In this document: positions 23,771 through 25,403 of the stretch, piece after piece | How the letters are laid out: every line of letters begins with the position of its first letter | Position numbering within the stretch: the stretch's first letter is position 1 | Source of the DNA: JBDNJM01 sp041687755 | GTDB lineage: Bacteria > Planctomycetota > UBA1135 > GCA-002686595 | Length of the DNA stretch: 25,403 nucleotides | Assembly: GCA_041687755.1 (NCBI GenBank) | Contig: JBDNJM010000137.1 | Location: forward strand, 1 to 25,403 | Direction of reading: 5' to 3' | Notes under the pieces: model-generated | Database searches by the model: none | What the model was told of the DNA's origin: nothing | What the model saw: only the letters and a program-made list of their open reading frames with translations | Position numbers and translations under genes: made by a program

Positions 23771-25312
23771 AGCCTCCTCTCGACCTCTCAGCTTCGTGCC
23801 GCCGAGGGCTTCGCCGCCCTGCTGCTCGCCAACCCTTTCCTCAGTGCTCGGATCGAGCTCGAGCGCGAGCTGCTCGGCGCCGCCTACGTGGACTTTGGGC
23901 CGGCGCGGGCGGCCCGGCCCGACGCGGCGGCCAACCCGAACACCGCCGCGCTCGTCGTCTGCGCGGAAGCTCTGCTGGGATCCGCGCGCGAGTCGGCGGC
24001 CGCGGGGGCGCGGCTCTCTGGGCCTGAGGGCGAGCCGCTGCTGGGGACCGCGCTGTTCCTGGTCTACCACCGCCATCTGGAGGAGTTGTTCGAACTCGCG
24101 GCGCGCGCGCGGGTGGCGGACGGCAGCCTCGAGGTGCCCTGGTACGCAGCCTTCGCGAAGGACCTGGACGAGCTGCTCACGTTCGGATCGACGCGGCTCT
24201 CGCCGGAAGAGGACGCCGGGGAGCTGCTCGCCCTCTGCTTCCAGGCGGCGCGCGCGTACACCCAGATCTTCGCGCACCTGGTCGGTCGTTCGGCCGCCGC
24301 GATTGAGCTGCGCGCCAGCGTCTGGCAGTCGATCTTCACCCACGACGCCGGGCGCTACCGACACAGCCTAGTGCGTCGCATGGTCGACGTGCCGACGTTG
24401 ATCACGGGCCCCTCGGGCACGGGCAAGGAGTTGGTCGCGCGTGCTGTGGGCAAGTCCGGCTACGTTCCGTTCGATGCCAAGCGCCGCGCGTTTCGGCTCG
24501 ATGCGGACCCCATGTTCACCGCGCTGAACCTCTCGGCCCTGCCGCGCGAGCTGATCGAGTCCGAGCTGTTCGGCCACCGCCGCGGCTCGTTCACCGGCGC
24601 CCTCGAGGACCGCGAGTCCGCCTTCGAACGCTGCGCGGCCTACGGCACGGTGTTCCTCGACGAGCTGGCCGAGACCGATCCGGCGGTGCAGGTCAAGCTG
24701 CTGCGGCTGCTGCAGACGCGCGAGTTCGTGCGCGTCGGCGATCACGAGCGGCGCCGCTTCGAGGGGCGGCTGGTCTCCGCCACGAATCGGGATCTCGGCG
24801 CGGAGATCGAGGCCGGCCGCTTCCGCGAAGACCTCTACTACCGCGTGTGCGCCGACCGCATCCGCACGCCGCGCCTGGTGGCCTTGATCGACGGGAGCCG
24901 CGACGAGCTGCAGCACCTCCTGACCTTCGTGGCCAAGTCGATTCTGCAGTCGGCGCCCACGCCCGACGCGGGTATTGCGCCGGAGCCGGCGACGCTCGAT
25001 TTCGCGGCCGAGGCGGCCGCCTGGATCGAGCACGAACTGGGCCTCGACTACGCCTGGCCAGGCAACTTCCGCGAGCTAGAGCAGTGCGCGCGCGCGATTC
25101 TGATCCGCGGTGAGTACCGGCCGGAGCGGACGAGTTCGCGGGGCGCTGCGAACGAGACGGCCGCGGCGTTCGAGGCCGGCACGCTGACCGCAGATGAACT
25201 TCTGCGACGCTATTGCCGGCACGTCTACGCCTTGGAAGGTAGTTACGAGGGCGCGGCGCGCCGCCTGGACCTGGACCGCCGCACCGTGAAGGTCAAGGTC
25301 TCGCCCACCTGA
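23768..25312 (+). CDS. Sigma-54-dependent transcriptional activator (Fis-type HTH)
   Basis: The 514-residue protein is placed from ATG 23768; a reading from 23699 adds sequence without family resemblance. The N-terminal domain (about 1-195) is helical, has no receiver, PAS or GAF signature that I recognise, and probably senses the signal. The AAA+ domain follows: Walker A GPSGTGKELVAR (from residue 214), the sigma-54 contact loop GSFTGA (273-278, a common variant of GAFTGA), Walker B VFLDELAE (295-302), VSATNRDL and the arginine-finger region FREDLYYRVCADR. NFRELEQCARAIL and a C-terminal Fis-like helix-turn-helix (YEGAARRLDLDRRTVKVKV) complete it. It diverges from the VIT-VWA gene, whose upstream region has a -24/-12 promoter, so it is the likely activator of that unit. 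Confidence 0.88.
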   Translation: MSLLSTSQLRAAEGFAALLLANPFLSARIELERELLGAAYVDFGPARAARPDAAANPNTAALVVCAEALLGSARESAAAGARLSGPEGEPLLGTALFLVYHRHLEELFELAARARVADGSLEVPWYAAFAKDLDELLTFGSTRLSPEEDAGELLALCFQAARAYTQIFAHLVGRSAAAIELRASVWQSIFTHDAGRYRHSLVRRMVDVPTLITGPSGTGKELVARAVGKSGYVPFDAKRRAFRLDADPMFTALNLSALPRELIESELFGHRRGSFTGALEDRESAFERCAAYGTVFLDELAETDPAVQVKLLRLLQTREFVRVGDHERRRFEGRLVSATNRDLGAEIEAGRFREDLYYRVCADRIRTPRLVALIDGSRDELQHLLTFVAKSILQSAPTPDAGIAPEPATLDFAAEAAAWIEHELGLDYAWPGNFRELEQCARAILIRGEYRPERTSSRGAANETAAAFEAGTLTADELLRRYCRHVYALEGSYEGAARRLDLDRRTVKVKVSPT

Positions 25313-25326
25313 GCCCGAGCTCCGGG

Positions 25327-25403
25327 CGGGGGGAAGGATACGGTGCCAGGCACGTTTTCACCGGCTCGGGAGCTTCTCTGCCGCATGGCGGCAGAGAAGC
25401 TCC
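25327..25403 (-). repeat. Hairpin-plus-core repeat, right copy (inverted)
   Basis: Read on the minus strand: a perfect 16-bp stem, GGAGCTTCTCTGCCGC with GCGGCAGAGAAGCTCC (loop CAT), then GCTCCCGAGCCGG partly overlapping the stem, GTGAAAACGTGCCTGGCACC and GTATCCTTCCCCCCG. The core nearly equals that at 1-72 in opposite orientation. It lies just after the activator gene stop (25312). Confidence 0.75.

Overview
The window is about 25.4 kb of very GC-rich bacterial DNA with short intergenic gaps, few Shine-Dalgarno sequences and several long secreted proteins that combine HEAT-like repeats or a VIT domain with a von Willebrand A (VWA) domain. This gene style suggests a planctomycete or a similar GC-rich, large-genome marine or soil bacterium. 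That is an inference from gene content, since no rRNA or other marker is present. No tRNA, rRNA or CRISPR array was seen.

Layout. Both ends of the window carry the same hairpin-plus-core repeat in inverted orientation (1-72 and 25327-25403). Region 0.2-3.4 kb has an AsmA-like envelope protein and acetyl-CoA synthetase (acs), separated by a structured repeat of about 140 nt whose second copy lies at 15.8 kb. Region 3.4-10.9 kb is an accessory or decaying stretch. It holds a heavily mutated DUF695/RraB-type pseudogene, a small secreted protein, an intact ygiQ-monooxygenase pair, the N-terminal stub of a membrane-anchored protein, a phytanoyl-CoA-dioxygenase pseudogene with a nonsense codon and a frameshift, a SnoaL-like protein, and a REP-associated tyrosine transposase (RAYT). 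A 22-nt motif flanks the RAYT gene as an inverted pair, and a third copy lies about 1.8 kb upstream. The two forward copies supply the stop codons of the genes they touch.

Region 11.2-18.2 kb is a same-strand array of three secreted HEAT-VWA proteins. The outer two keep the metal-binding MIDAS residues; the middle one has lost them. It is followed by a flippase-like membrane protein with a SAM methyltransferase, and a cupin.

Region 20.9-25.3 kb is the most coherent candidate system. A VIT-VWA surface protein with a GlyGly-type C-terminal anchor overlaps (TGATG) a rhomboid protease of the rhombosortase type. Divergent from them is a sigma-54 activator gene. The shared upstream region contains a good -24/-12 promoter pointing at the VIT-VWA gene, about 30 nt before its likely start. 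I read this as a dedicated, sigma-54-controlled unit for making and processing one surface VWA protein. The link between this unit and the three HEAT-VWA proteins is speculative.
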